Part shown: positions 32,631 through 43,059 of the stretch, piece by piece
Position numbering within the stretch: position 1 is the first letter of the stretch
Layout: each line of letters opens with the position of its first letter
DNA from: Galeruca laticollis
Lineage: Eukaryota; Arthropoda; Insecta; Coleoptera; Chrysomelidae
Assembly (NCBI GenBank): GCA_963921935.1
Contig: OY998176.1
Coordinates: forward strand, 83,802,960 to 83,866,959
DNA: 64,000 nucleotides
Reading direction: 5' to 3'
Position numbers and translations under genes: made by a program
The notes under the pieces: model-generated
Told to the model about the DNA's origin: nothing
Seen by the model: the letters and a program-made list of their open reading frames with translations, nothing else
Databases searched by the model: none

Positions 32631-33614
32631 CTTTCAGAGATGTCTGATATATATAACGATCCTTCGATCTTATGTTTGAATGAACAATTACAACCTTTAG
32701 ACGACTATTTATTCCTTAACTTTTGAAGCTTTTAATTTGATAACACATGATGTATTTGTTTATCAGTCAACTTCAGTTATTTTCTTTCTTCTTTCAAGTT
32801 TATTGTCATTTTCTGATTCTTCTTTTATACTGATAAATACTTACTTTAGATTTCAGACATTCACAATTATTTTACACTTTTGATGTATTTTATATTGATA
32901 TTTGATGTGCTCCAATTGTTATTTTCTTTCAAGGTTCTCATTTCATAAATTTTAACTTATGTATCACGACTTATTAGAATATTTTTGGCCTTTTATGTGT
33001 ATTCTTCTTTTTCTTAATTGTCGTGGCTTAATATAGTTTCTACTTTTACTTTATGATATTGTTCCAAGACTCTGTGCTCTTACATTTGCTGTGTTTTAGA
33101 TTATTTCTTTACATGGCAGTTACTATATCTCATTCATCTCTGTTTTAAAAGATTTTTCTTTCTTTTTGTTATTGAGGGCCGTCGTTGGTCCTTGTCATTT
33201 GTCAGTTCTCCGACCATCTTGTCTATTTGGGATTTACTGAGTCATTGTGCTTAGTGCTCTTACACACTACAATACTGGGCTTAGCTTCGGACATATTCTG
33301 TGATACGACGATGTCCAGTTTTGTTTTCTTTTATACTTTGATACTTTATACAAAAATTTTTATGACTTTTCTTAATGTTGTCCTGTTTTGTTTTGTTTAA
33401 TTTTATTTTACTGTGTTCGACGTTTCACATAGTAATGAAGATTTTTTCATTACTATTTTTATTGATGATTTCCCCTACAGTAAATCCCCATATTTTCCAC
33501 TGACATATGTCGGAGTCTGCTGGATGCCACGGACATGTGACGGCTTTCTCTTTCAATTCATTAAGGTAATTAGACATGTTGTGAATTCCTATTTTTATCT
33601 TGATACCTTTTACA

Positions 33615-33652
33615 GGCCTGATGATGGCTCAGTGAGCCGAAACTAGTTGCCC
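33615..33652 (+). ncRNA. Hammerhead-ribozyme-like motif in PLE family 2, right arm
   Basis: CTGATGA (33618-33624), one U, a perfect 5-bp stem GGCTC-AGT-GAGCC (33626-33638), GAAA (33639-33642) and palindrome ACTAGT followed by T. GGC before CTGA pairs with GCC directly after the predicted cut (after 33648). The order, the extra U and the palindromic stem III agree with the family 1 motif, although the surrounding sequences differ. Confidence 0.55.
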
Positions 33653-33733
33653 TTCTTCACCTTTCACTAATATATGCTGTAGTACTGATTTTGAGTTTTA
33701 CTTACTGCTATTTACCTACAGACTACATTCGAG

Positions 33734-35210
33734 ATGGATAGTCTTTTTCATTTAATTTCTGATGTGATTAAGGATTTTTCTGATATGTAGAACGATATTT
33801 CTGCTATGAAGCACGACATTTCTGCCGATATCCTATCGTTAAAAAATGACATTGCTGCTGACGTCGAAAATAAAATTTCGCTTCCAAAATCAGATATTGA
33901 GAATAAGATGACGACCATGGACGAGACAATCGATAATAACATGACAACGATGACAATCAAGGAGTTAGAGACAAAAATTGCCGATTTAAGAACAAGACAC
34001 GGCAGCAGGAGAAAAGAAAATCGAACAAATAAAACCCTGCAAGCGAGAAGCACAAAATAGAAGATATTGACAGTTTTTCTCGAGTCAAGGCCCTAATGTT
34101 CGACGGAAAGACTTCGTGGACCAATAATGCAAAACAGTTTGCAGCAACCGCTAGAGTGAATAATTGGTCCGATAGAGAGAAGGCAGTGAAATTAACCATC
34201 GCGCTTCGGGAAGATGACTTAGATATACTTTAGACAATACCACTTAAAGAAACGGATGACTTCGAGCAGCTGAAGAAGAGGTTGGACATGCAATATGGCC
34301 ACGAACATCTAGAATATTTGTACCAATCCCAGCTGAAGGATCGAATGCAGAAACGTGATGAAACCCTTCAAGTGTATGAAGTGGATATTGCCTGACTAGT
34401 TCAATTTGCTTATCCATCAGCACCAAAGACCATGATGGAATGCCTGGGTACCCAGGCCTTTATTGATGGCTCACGTGACCCCGATATCCAGAGGTCGCTT
34501 CATTTAGTCCATCCCAAAACATTGATCGATGCATTGACTGCTGCTCTTGAATATAAGGCAATCACCAAAGCTTCGGGGTATAACAAAGTTAGGACCATCT
34601 AAGGAAAAGGTGACGAGGACAGACTTGGCCATATCGTCAGTTTGATAAAAAGTATGATGGACAGGAAACCGGAAAAGATCAGATGATAGAATTGTGGGGA
34701 GCTAGGGCTTTTACGCAGTTCGTGCAAACCGAAAACTAAAAACTCTTGCAAACCAAGAACCCCAGTCACAGGAAAACTAGAACAGGTCGGCTACGAGGGG
34801 GCAGCACCAACTCATGATCGTTCCGAAGACCCCTCGTACTGATAGCTTCTCTCAGATGTCGCAATGACAGTGTATATGTAGATGGCGAAGTAAATGGCAA
34901 GAAATATACTCTGCTGGTAGACACTGGAACAACTAGAAGCATTATACGGCCAGATATAATAATCTCCAAGAAGAAGCTTCTACCAACGAGACTGCGATTG
35001 TAGACCGCCACAGGTGAGAGAGCCAACGTTCACGGAGAAATACAAATACAATTGGGAATTGATGCATAAAAGTTCACGCATACGGTAATTGTAGCTGACA
35101 TCGAAGTAGACGTGATTCTGGGAATGGACGTAATGAATGTACATGGTTTCCAATTAGACTTTAGAAACAGAACCATTAAAGTGGGTTACGAGTATGCTGA
35201 AAGGACCAAT
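33734..35210 (+). pseudogene. Ty3/gypsy-type gag-protease pseudogene
   Basis: Starts ATG at 33734. The N-terminal 100 codons give a heptad-like, probably coiled-coil region (ISADILSLKNDIAADVENK, then TKIADLRTR-type sequence) with a TAG at 33788. After a frame change near 34060 follows a gag-like stretch: RVKALMFDGKTSWTNNAKQF, NNWSDREKAVKLTIALRED, LKKRLDMQYGHEHLEY and LHLVHPKTLIDALTAALEYK, with stops at two sites. An aspartic-protease segment is seen at 34887-35190: YTLLVDTGTTRSIIRPD with the active-site DTG, and VDVILGMDVMNVHGFQLDF as the flap partner. It has stops after TRLRL and after GID. RT and integrase are not found downstream, nor are long terminal repeats. It is a dead 5' half of a retrotransposon. 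Confidence 0.75.
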
Positions 35211-36725
35211 ACCAATTGACTGTACTTTTACAAGGTTCCCATGCGACACACAAGCTGTGGAAAGAACAGTAAAATTGGTTACGGAGGCCTCGAAGAAAGT
35301 TTTAAGTCATAAAAACGGTTTGGATTTATTCGCACCACTCTGAAATCGAGAAAGGCCATGCCTGAATTCAGGTGTAAGAGACAGTACAAAACCTAAAGAC
35401 CTAACAAAACACACATTTCCGTACTTTTAATTCTGAATACTTATTTCTTAATTCTTATATTTAATATCATGCGAGTTATTACTTACATTTATTATTATGT
35501 GTTTTAATAATAAGGGTTAAGCTAATGTTTGCACCCACTTCAGCCTTACTACCTTTAAATGTATACAGTGTCAGTATTCAAAAGTTATTTACCTGAAGAA
35601 GGCCTACGGGTTCGTCTCTACCATTACAATCTAAATCAGAAGTTAACATAAAAAGAAAAGGAAAGATGGTAGTGAATAGTTTATTGTTGGATTAATATGG
35701 TTTCTTTCAACTCACATACCTATATGAAGATATCAATCATTAACAATTATGAAATTTCCCCTTCAGTACTAAAAGGTGTACAGAACTTAAATTTGGGTAA
35801 GTTTATCATATAATATTCTATTGGTTTATTAATAACTGAATAGCTACACTACTTATTGAGAGTCTGTTATCCTCCAAAATTTTCGAAACAACACCTCTAA
35901 TCGGTATACTCGATATATACCTGGATTGCAATATATTAAAAAGTCTAAGTTACCTTGATAATCACTATAACTTCAGTTATTTATTGATAAGTGTCTACTC
36001 TGGGTATTCCATACAGCAGGACATATAGGTTAGTCAGTTATAAGATGAATAAATCAAAACCAAAAAAAAAACCAAGGGTGGTGTGTGGCTTTTATGTGAA
36101 ATAAATTAAACCAAGTAAAGATCCCCCTTAGGGTTTCTCCCCAATTCTCTTGAAGATAAAATTACTCAGAAGTTTAATTTACTATTTTCCTTTTTGTTTT
36201 CAGGCTATTTTATATCCGAAATTGCTTCGAAAAATTGTAACCAATGTGGTTCAAAAAGCAGCCATTTCCAAAAAGAAAAAAAATTATAAAAAATGACAAG
36301 GTACAAGTCAAGGTTTCTAAAACAGGTATTGAATGTTTATGTTATTAAGCCAGGTAGGGCTAATTAACCTATAAAGAAGTCATTAGTGAGCCAAAACGTT
36401 GAGTGCTGTTTTACTTAATAATCACAAATCAACAAATAATTCAATGAAAAAGAAGAACATTAGATTGTAAACAATAAAGGTTATTTTTCACATTAAAATC
36501 AACACATTGTAATATTTATGATTTTGTTTTACAAAGTGTGAATCAGTATAGACGAATTAAAAGTTATTTATTTTTCCATTTTCAAAGTAAGCATTTGGTC
36601 ATTTATAGCGAATACTTTTCATAACTCATTTCAAACCGTAACAGAGTGTATGACAATTCTGGTTTATGTTTAATAAATGTTAGTTAAATAATGAAAAAAA
36701 AACAGTGAATTTGTCGATTTTTGGG
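35211..36725. other. No feature recognised
   Basis: AT-rich. No frame, terminal repeat or RNA gene can be supported. Some CCTGAAGAAGG-type sequence near 35593 faintly recalls a PLE arm but has no further support. Confidence 0.2.
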
Positions 36726-37015
36726 TAATTTCAGGCTCCTTGCCGGAACAGAACATATTGTCCGTGGGGCGTAAAATTTTGCACGGTAATTAATCATACA
36801 TGGGTGCAACTTTTGTACACTACCGCAAAGTGCTGTGATATTTGAAAAGATTTTCAAAAAAAAATGCCGATATTACTAATTGTTTGAAATTTCACGTCCC
36901 TTGCCAGAACAGAAGACATTATCCTATGGTGGTGAAATTTTGCACAGAAGTTACTTATGTATAAAGGTAATTTTTCTGCTCTACCTCAAAAGCATCATAA
37001 AAAAGCAGAGGATAC
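36726..37015. repeat. Two diverged tandem copies of a roughly 160-bp unit
   Basis: CTCCTTGCCGGAACAGAACA (about 36735) is followed by AAATTTTGCACGG and, 160 bp on, by TCCCTTGCCAGAACAGAAGA (about 36896) and AAATTTTGCACAG. The first unit ends in GTGCTGTGATATTTGA, the second in AAAGCATCATAAAA. The repeats are old and not coding. Confidence 0.5.
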
Positions 37016-37268
37016 GTATGGTTAGTTATCTATTCATTGTTCTCCGTTCCGCACAGTCACCAATGGATTTATAGATTTTATGTTTTATTAAAAGAAACTT
37101 TGTTTCATTCATTTTCTCTATTTCCTTCTTGTTTACCTCTGAAGAAACATTTTAATTCTCTTTTTACAGATAATGCAATAATTACCTTTTACATTTGGTT
37201 CTCTATGTTTGTATCTGTCGTCAATATTTCTGTCTAATTTACTTCTACTTGCATGCATATCCTTATAT
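37016..37268. other. No feature recognised
   Basis: AT-rich stretch downstream of the copia gag remnant. The short plus-strand frames overlapping it are shadows. Confidence 0.2.
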
Positions 37269-37911
37269 CTATAATAAATTGCAAGATGTCCTGTTTTTTA
37301 CAGATGTTGTTAAGTTCTTCCAACTAAAGGTTTGCTGTAAGATTTTCAGCGTTTTTTCACTTTGTGGAGACGATTCTGAAGCAGTTTTGAAAGATTTGTA
37401 TTTGTCTGGTAGGGTACTCAAGATTTTCGACATTTCATCGCTTACATCTTGCTTTAAAGTTTTTAGCCTGAACGCCATGTTATGAAGCTTGCTTAAATGG
37501 GTAGATAAATCCGTACTCCTTTCATACTGACAACCAACAAACTCTTGTAGTAGATTGTATTTTTGATCCGCAGTATCCATATTTTAAGTTTTGTATACAT
37601 CTCAGCTGAAGTTTTACAATTCATATGATATGAATCAGGACTTTTTTATACACAGTCGATACCATGATGTTTTACGTTTTAGTATTTCTTTGAATATATG
37701 ATTTTTAATCTTTCTCTTGGGTCAAATCGTCTATTTTTTCTTCGACAATGTTAAAGAGTCCCCTCGATTTGAAGAATATGGCCATGTGGAAATCACACAA
37801 ATCTAATAATTCTGCTTTTATAAGCTTCTCAATGTTGCTAATCTCGTATCCTCGAGTGAAATGGAGAGTATAATTATTTTTCAAATAAACATCGTGTCTG
37901 TTAATAATCAA
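37269..37911 (-). pseudogene. Ty1/copia-type gag fragment
   Basis: Read from 37911 downward: DLCDFHMAIFFKSRGLFNIVEE, corresponding to the start of copia gag where the reader expects a W..M...L...GLW...E pattern. A TAA near 37707 and frame changes follow. The second piece, 37580 to 37269, reads NLLQEFVGCQYERSTDLSTH, LSKLHNMAFRLKTL, DVSDEMSKILSTLPDKYKSF and SEKTLKILQQTF, which is the UBN2-type gag signature (ILSTLP and surroundings). Protease, integrase and RT are not found. It is an old internal remnant. Confidence 0.75.
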
Positions 37912-37978
37912 TAATTCTATTTTAATATTCGTGATTTATGATATATACGAAATTGACTGACCCTTACTTCGTGGAATA

Positions 37979-37991
37979 TGCTCATATTAGT
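37979..37991. repeat. Left 13-bp target-site duplication of the I-clade LINE
   Basis: TGCTCATATTAGT, repeated exactly at 43292-43304. The element's oligo(A) tail, seen here as a T run up to 38001, starts directly after it. Confidence 0.9.
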
Positions 37992-38009
37992 TTTTTTTTT
38001 TGTGTAGAT

Positions 38010-38038
38010 GTGCTTCGACCGCTAAGGGTCATTAGCAC
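38010..38038 (-). repeat. 3'-terminal hairpin of the I-clade LINE
   Basis: On the minus strand GTGCTAATGACC and GGTCGAAGCAC pair around CTTAGC, just before the tail. A related hairpin is at 8605-8635 in the truncated I-clade copy. It is probably what the element's RT recognises on its own RNA. Confidence 0.6.
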
Positions 38039-38117
38039 TTACAATATCATTTAACTACATAGTAAATTACAGCATTACATTCACTAAATATTCACTAAAA
38101 CATTCACTAAGTATTCA

Positions 38118-41100
38118 CTAGATATAATTATAGAGTTTTATATCTTTTAGGTACTGTATTGTTTTTTGTATTTGTTCCAGAGTTTTTAGATTTTCACTAA
38201 CATCTGTGGAGATTTTGTTCTCTTGTCTTTCCTCTTCGAATTCTGTACAATCAACAAGGATGTGTTTAATAGACAGTCTTACGTTGCACTTGTTACACTT
38301 GGGGGGTTCTTCTTCAGATATTCTATAGCCGTGCGTTAAACGAGTGTGGCCAAGTCTTAGTCTTGATATTTTAATTTGTTCTAACCGGCTGGGTGTTAAT
38401 GTTAGTCGGTCTGCAAATTGCGATTTAATGCTCTTGAGGTTATTTTGATCATTATGCCATTCTGTTTGCATCTTTTTCTTAATTAACTTCTTGAGGTAGT
38501 TGTCGATATCACTGTGAGTATAAATTTGAGACATTGCGGTTTCTAACGATGTTGCTTCTTGGGCAGCTGTATCAGCTGACTCGTTGCCGTCGATTCCTAC
38601 GTGTGAGGGGACGTAGATAAGTGTGACCTTTACTTCTAGCGTAAATAATTGGTGGAGGAGTTGTTGGATTTGTTGCACTAAAGGGTTGCTTGCCCACATT
38701 TGTCGAATCGCTTCTATGGCACTTAGTGAGTCAGAGCAGATTGCATATTTTGGTTTTGGGTTACTCATTACGTAAACTAAAGCTTGATGGATAGCGAAGA
38801 CTTCTCCTGTATAGACACTACACTCCTCTGGTAGCCTGAATTTTTGTGTATTAGTTGCTGTAACTACTGATGAGCCTACTGATCGATTTGATTCATTTTT
38901 TGAAGCATCAGTGAATAAAACTTCTGACGGTTTGTAAATTCCACATATTCTATTGAATTCATTTTTCAGTAGAGAAGGATGTGTTTCTTTTTTATTGAAT
39001 TTGGAAAGTTCTGTGTTTACGGAGATAGGTGAGAGAATCCAGGGGGCAAAATTATAGCTGTTTATAGGAATTATTTCAGGAAAACTGTAGTTGATTTCTG
39101 CCATATACGTTTTAACTGTGTTGTAAAAAGGTGGTGTAATATTGATATTTGCGGGAAAAGCTGTTTGCACTGATCCAGTGTAAATTTTTTTGTGGTAAGG
39201 GTGGTTAGGAAGAGCCAACATTTTTGTCGAGTAGGATAAAGATAAATGTTGAACTCTATATGTAAATGGCATCTCTCCAAGAAGTTTATAGAGAGTGTCT
39301 GTGGGGGTTGTTGGGAACGCACCAATTATTATTCTAAGTGCTTTATTTGAAATTATTTCCACAGTTTTTATATAACTTTTTTTAGCGGTTTGGAAAGCCA
39401 TGGCTCCATATTCTATTTTAGATCTAATGGTACTTTTGTAAATGTTAAGTAAACTGTTTGTATCTGCTCCCCATTTTTGATGTGATAGGATTTTTAATAT
39501 GTTTAAGCTTTGCGTACTGTTTCGTTTAAGATAGTCAAAGTGTTTTTTCCAGTTAAGTTTATCATCAAAAATTATTCCCAAAAATTTGATATCTTTCGTG
39601 AAACTGAGTTTGGTGCTTCCTATGGTCAGTTCCGGGTATTCTTTCTGGGCTCTTCGTGCAAATAAGACACATTTCGTTTTCTCGTGAGATATTTTGAAGC
39701 CAGACTTGTTTTTCCATTCATAAATTTTGTTTAATCCATTTTGAATTAGGGATTGCAATGTTTTAATATTTTTACCTTTTCCGTATATTACAATATCGTC
39801 AGCATATAAGCTTACTCGTAGTGGAGATGTGATACAAGAGGTGAAGTCATTTATGGCGACAAGAAATAATGTTGTGCTTAAGGAAGATCCTTGGGGAATT
39901 CCATTCTCTATTTTTCTTTTGGTAGATAATTCTCCATTTGTTTTGACTACAAAATTACGTTGTGTCAAGAATTTTTCGATAAATGCTGTTATATTTCCAT
40001 TAATGTTCCAATCTACCAGTGTTTGAAGAATTTTATGTTGCCATGTTAAGTTGTAAGCTTTTTCAAGATCCATAAATACCGCTAGCAGTTTCTGACCGTT
40101 AGCAAATGCATTGTGTATCTCGGATTCCAGGTTTATAATGCTATCGTTTGCTGACCTGTTTTTTCGAAATCCGTTTTGGTGTATCGATATAAGGTTATGT
40201 TTTTCCAGATGCCACATTAACCTGCGGTTTAATATCTTCTCTAAGACTTTGCACATTGTACATGTTAGGGATATTGGTCTGTAAGACGTTACCAAATTCT
40301 TTGGTTTGTGTGGCTTGGGTATTGGCACTATGATAGCTTCTGACCATGATTTTGGAAATTTGTGTTCTAAATAAATTTTATTGTATGTCTGTAGCAAATA
40401 CCTTTTTCCAGTTATTGGGAGGTTTTTTAAAAAAGTGTAGTGGATTTTGTCAGGTCCCGGGCTGGATTTATCGCTGCATTGTTTCAGCACCTCTTCTAAT
40501 TCTTCACTGTCGATTTGTACATTTAATGGGTGGTTTTGACCTGTAGCATGATTTAATTTTATTCTTTGTTCTGTATCGCGTTTATATTCCCTAAATTCTG
40601 GTTCGTAGTTTTCATCGCTTGATATTCTAGAGAATTCTTCTGCAAATGTTTGTGTTATAAGTGCGTTATTAGAGATAATTTCAGTATTGTGGGATAAACT
40701 TGTTATTTTATGTTTTGATGAAATTCCTTTTAATTTCTTTATTTTTGACCATATCTCGGAGTTTGAAGTATTTGGAGTGATTGTTGAGACAAATGATTTC
40801 CAGGAGTCCTTTTTAGCTTGCTTAGTGACGTATCTTGCTCTTGCTCTGAGTCTTTTAAACTCAACTAAGTTAGTTTGGTTTTTGTTCTTTTTTAACTTAT
40901 ATAACGCTCTTTTGCTTGCTTTAATAGCTTCTTCGCATTGTGGTGTCCACCAAGGTACTGGAATTTTTGTTTTTAGTGGTTTTACATACCCAATATGTAT
41001 TTCTGCAGCTTGTATAATGGTATCGGTAAGTACATTCGTTATTTCGTCAATGTTATCTTCAATCTGATCAAATTCTGGAATATTTCTTTCTATGTACTCA

Positions 41101-41834
41101 GTAAACTTAAACCAATTTGCTCGTCTCAAATTCCATTTTTCCATTGAGTTAAGATGATCGTTCTTGTCTTTTCTGGAATGAAATTCTATGCTTATAGGTA
41201 AGTGGTCACTTCCATATAAGTATGAGTTTGGCTGCCAACTCAGGTTTGGTGCAATTTGTGCGTCACAAATAGTTAGGTCAATAGGAGATAATTCTCCTGT
41301 TAGTGGATTTAATCTTGTACCCGCTCCAGAGTTTATTATTATAAGACTGTTTGTGTTTGTAAATTTTTCTATTTCTCTCCCTCTTTTGTCCGTAGTCTTG
41401 GATCCCCACGCTGTATTGTGTGAATTGAAATCCCCTACTATTATTTTTGTGCCATTTACTTGGTTGGTTATTTCTTGTAAGCTTTGTGAAGTGAATTTTT
41501 TGTTGGATGGAATATAAATATTAATAATGTTCAAATTCTTCTCATAGTATTGTATGTTAATTGCAACTACCTCTAGTTCTGATGTAATTTGTATATTTTT
41601 CCATGTAAAATTATTTTTTATATAAATAGCCACTCCTCCACTAGCTCTGTCAGACTCTCTATTTTTGTGGAGGCATTCGTAATCTCTTAGTGAGTAGTAT
41701 TTGTTATCTTTGAAGTTAGTTTCTTGTATGCAGATCACATCTTCTGTAGTTTTTGATATTAAGAGTTTTAATTTTTCCAGATGGGCTATTAGCCCATTTA
41801 TATTCCATTGGAGTAAGAAAGTATTAGTGTTGAC
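38118..41834 (-). CDS. ORF2 of the I-clade LINE: endonuclease, reverse transcriptase, RNase H
   Basis: The frame is open from 41834 to the stop at 38118 with no break, about 1238 codons. Numbered from the codon at 41738, it holds an AP-type endonuclease (QWNINGL upstream; ICIQETN; GDFNSHNTAWGS near 100; GSDHLPI near 177), the RT (SSPGPDKIHYTFLKN; YRPISLTCTMCKVLEKIL; FMDLEKAYNLTW near 558; GIPQGSSLS; YADDIVIY near 644; IKFLGIIFD), RNase H (FTDASK near 939; YTGEVFA; CSDSLSAIEAI; HVGIDGNESAD, giving D-E-D-D), and a C-terminal knuckle (CNKCNVRLSIKHILVDC near 1147). The usual second Asp of motif A (AYD) is Asn here. There is no ATG between the frame opening and the endonuclease, so initiation is unclear. 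The frame overlaps ORF1 by 11 bases. Confidence 0.9.
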   Translation of the reverse strand, partial: VNTNTFLLQWNINGLIAHLEKLKLLISKTTEDVICIQETNFKDNKYYSLRDYECLHKNRESDRASGGVAIYIKNNFTWKNIQITSELEVVAINIQYYEKNLNIINIYIPSNKKFTSQSLQEITNQVNGTKIIVGDFNSHNTAWGSKTTDKRGREIEKFTNTNSLIIINSGAGTRLNPLTGELSPIDLTICDAQIAPNLSWQPNSYLYGSDHLPISIEFHSRKDKNDHLNSMEKWNLRRANWFKFTEYIERNIPEFDQIEDNIDEITNVLTDTIIQAAEIHIGYVKPLKTKIPVPWWTPQCEEAIKASKRALYKLKKNKNQTNLVEFKRLRARARYVTKQAKKDSWKSFVSTITPNTSNSEIWSKIKKLKGISSKHKITSLSHNTEIISNNALITQTFAEEFSRISSDENYEPEFREYKRDTEQRIKLNHATGQNHPLNVQIDSEELEEVLKQCSDKSSPGPDKIHYTFLKNLPITGKRYLLQTYNKIYLEHKFPKSWSEAIIVPIPKPHKPKNLVTSYRPISLTCTMCKVLEKILNRRLMWHLEKHNLISIHQNGFRKNRSANDSIINLESEIHNAFANGQKLLAVFMDLEKAYNLTWQHKILQTLVDWNINGNITAFIEKFLTQRNFVVKTNGELSTKRKIENGIPQGSSLSTTLFLVAINDFTSCITSPLRVSLYADDIVIYGKGKNIKTLQSLIQNGLNKIYEWKNKSGFKISHEKTKCVLFARRAQKEYPELTIGSTKLSFTKDIKFLGIIFDDKLNWKKHFDYLKRNSTQSLNILKILSHQKWGADTNSLLNIYKSTIRSKIEYGAMAFQTAKKSYIKTVEIISNKALRIIIGAFPTTPTDTLYKLLGEMPFTYRVQHLSLSYSTKMLALPNHPYHKKIYTGSVQTAFPANINITPPFYNTVKTYMAEINYSFPEIIPINSYNFAPWILSPISVNTELSKFNKKETHPSLLKNEFNRICGIYKPSEVLFTDASKNESNRSVGSSVVTATNTQKFRLPEECSVYTGEVFAIHQALVYVMSNPKPKYAICSDSLSAIEAIRQMWASNPLVQQIQQLLHQLFTLEVKVTLIYVPSHVGIDGNESADTAAQEATSLETAMSQIYTHSDIDNYLKKLIKKKMQTEWHNDQNNLKSIKSQFADRLTLTPSRLEQIKISRLRLGHTRLTHGYRISEEEPPKCNKCNVRLSIKHILVDCTEFEEERQENKISTDVSENLKTLEQIQKTIQYLKDIKLYNYI

Positions 41835-43059
41835 TTAGTTGAGAAGTGGATGAATCGTAACTATCTTCATCTTCTTCATTTGTTGATATCGAGACTAAAT
41901 TCAGTTGCTTACGTATCTTGGATTGGATTCTTGTGCATCGGGATTTCATCGCCCTGTGTTGTATAAATGGGTAAATGTTGTGGAGAAGGGCGAGTAGTTC
42001 AGGAATATTATCTGTGTATTGTTGGGCTATACTTAAGGGGTCAGTTGTGCCAAATGCGTTATCCATAAAGTCGGAGAGTTCTTCAAATGTAAGGAGTTGT
42101 TGAGGTGATTCATTGTAGAATTTTTTTACAGGTTCCAGATCTTCGGCATTTGGATTTTGTTTGGTTGCGGAGGGGCATTGTTTGGATTTTTTCCTTTTGG
42201 TCTTTTGATCTGTTGTATTACTTGCCACTTCCACAGGATCTTTTTCGGATGTAAGGTCGCTGGAACTAGCTGTTAGATATTGCCGTGGTCGTTTAAAGGT
42301 ATTTGATGGAGGAGTATCATTCGTCTCGTCAATTCGGCTAAGATCTTCTACGGAGCTTTCTACTGATATTGGTTCAACTGGCATTGTAATATTTTCTTGG
42401 TAGTTGGATGAGTTTGGTGCTTGATTTGGACAAAGCTTGGCAACATGTCCTGGGGTTTTGCAAAGGAAACATGTTATTCCGTCGAATGATAGAAACACTC
42501 TATATGCTGTATCTTCAAATGTAATGACCAATGAGGGAGGTAGACTTATGTCATCGTTTGGTACTACATAGATTTGACGTCGAAAACTTAGGATGTGTGC
42601 GTATTCGTTTCCTGACAGACTTGCCCGGAGGAATGCCATTGGTGATACTTTTGAAAAACCTATTTTTAGGATTTCTGCTTCTAGTATGTCATGTGGTATT
42701 GATGGACAGACGTTTGATAGGATGATTCGCTTTGCTGGAGTAATGAGTCGTCGAATTCCTACTTGGTGCTGTTTTATATTTAAAGTTTGATACTTTTCAG
42801 TTATATCTTGGGCAGCTTCGACAGTCGACAAGTACATACATATTCTATTATTTGACATTCTAGAGGCAAACAGTATATTTTTGGAGCCAACAATACTTGC
42901 TACGGCTTCCACATAGTCTCCGAGAGTGAGATTGTCATTAACACTTAATACGATCGCTTGTTCTTTTTTTGGAAACATATCAGAGTTAACAACTTGAGAA
43001 TACTGACGTTGACTAGTTGTTGTAGAATTTGATGCGCCCCCGTAGTCGGAAGCCATCAC
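41824..43059 (-). CDS. ORF1 (nucleic-acid-binding, gag-like) of the I-clade LINE
   Basis: 411 residues, ATG at 43059. After a polar N-terminus comes a conserved region (LTLGDYVEAVASIVGSKNIL; RRLITPAKRIILSNVCPSIP; ILKIGFSKVSPMAFLRAS; VVPNDDISLPPSLVITFED) of the type found before the knuckle in I-group ORF1 proteins. One CCHC zinc knuckle, CFLCKTPGHVAKLC, stands at about 196-209. The C-terminal half is Ser/Thr-rich and basic (KRKKSKQCPSATKQ) and ends in an acidic Ser-rich tail. The role in this family is to bind the element RNA and to help target-primed synthesis. Its stop (41826-41824) lies inside the start of the ORF2 frame. The ATG is the first in frame and is preceded by 230 bp of leader. 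Confidence 0.85.
   Translation of the reverse strand: MMASDYGGASNSTTTSQRQYSQVVNSDMFPKKEQAIVLSVNDNLTLGDYVEAVASIVGSKNILFASRMSNNRICMYLSTVEAAQDITEKYQTLNIKQHQVGIRRLITPAKRIILSNVCPSIPHDILEAEILKIGFSKVSPMAFLRASLSGNEYAHILSFRRQIYVVPNDDISLPPSLVITFEDTAYRVFLSFDGITCFLCKTPGHVAKLCPNQAPNSSNYQENITMPVEPISVESSVEDLSRIDETNDTPPSNTFKRPRQYLTASSSDLTSEKDPVEVASNTTDQKTKRKKSKQCPSATKQNPNAEDLEPVKKFYNESPQQLLTFEELSDFMDNAFGTTDPLSIAQQYTDNIPELLALLHNIYPFIQHRAMKSRCTRIQSKIRKQLNLVSISTNEEDEDSYDSSTSQLSQH

Larger units (their letters stand above)
31160..33712 (-). mobile_element. Penelope-like element (family 2) with inverted arms
   Basis: The segment from 31160 to about 32055 is repeated in inverse orientation at about 32640-33712, so a decayed PLE body (32077-32630) is enclosed by inverted pseudo-LTR-like arms. 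The right arm holds about 200 bp (33190-33390) that the left arm lacks. Both arms carry a hammerhead-like motif. The twin ORFs at 31234-31467 and 33413-33646 are mirror images of each other within the arms and are not thought to be genes. Confidence 0.7.

Noticed and set aside
31234..33646. Two nearly identical 77-residue frames (31234-31467 minus, 33413-33646 plus) as a gene pair
   Set aside because: They are mirror images within the inverted arms of a PLE and run through the hammerhead-like motif. No domain is recognised.
34766..35026. Minus-strand frame of 86 residues
   Set aside because: It is the shadow of the gypsy protease segment on the plus strand.
35590..36420. A third hammerhead (CCTGAAGAAGG near 35593 and CAAAACGTTGAG near 36395)
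   Set aside because: The two halves are 800 bp apart and do not form stems; no PLE sequence is near.
39071..42790. Numerous frames on plus and minus across the I-clade LINE (for example 40687-41067, 42531-42790)
   Set aside because: All lie over ORF1/ORF2 and are shadows without domain content.
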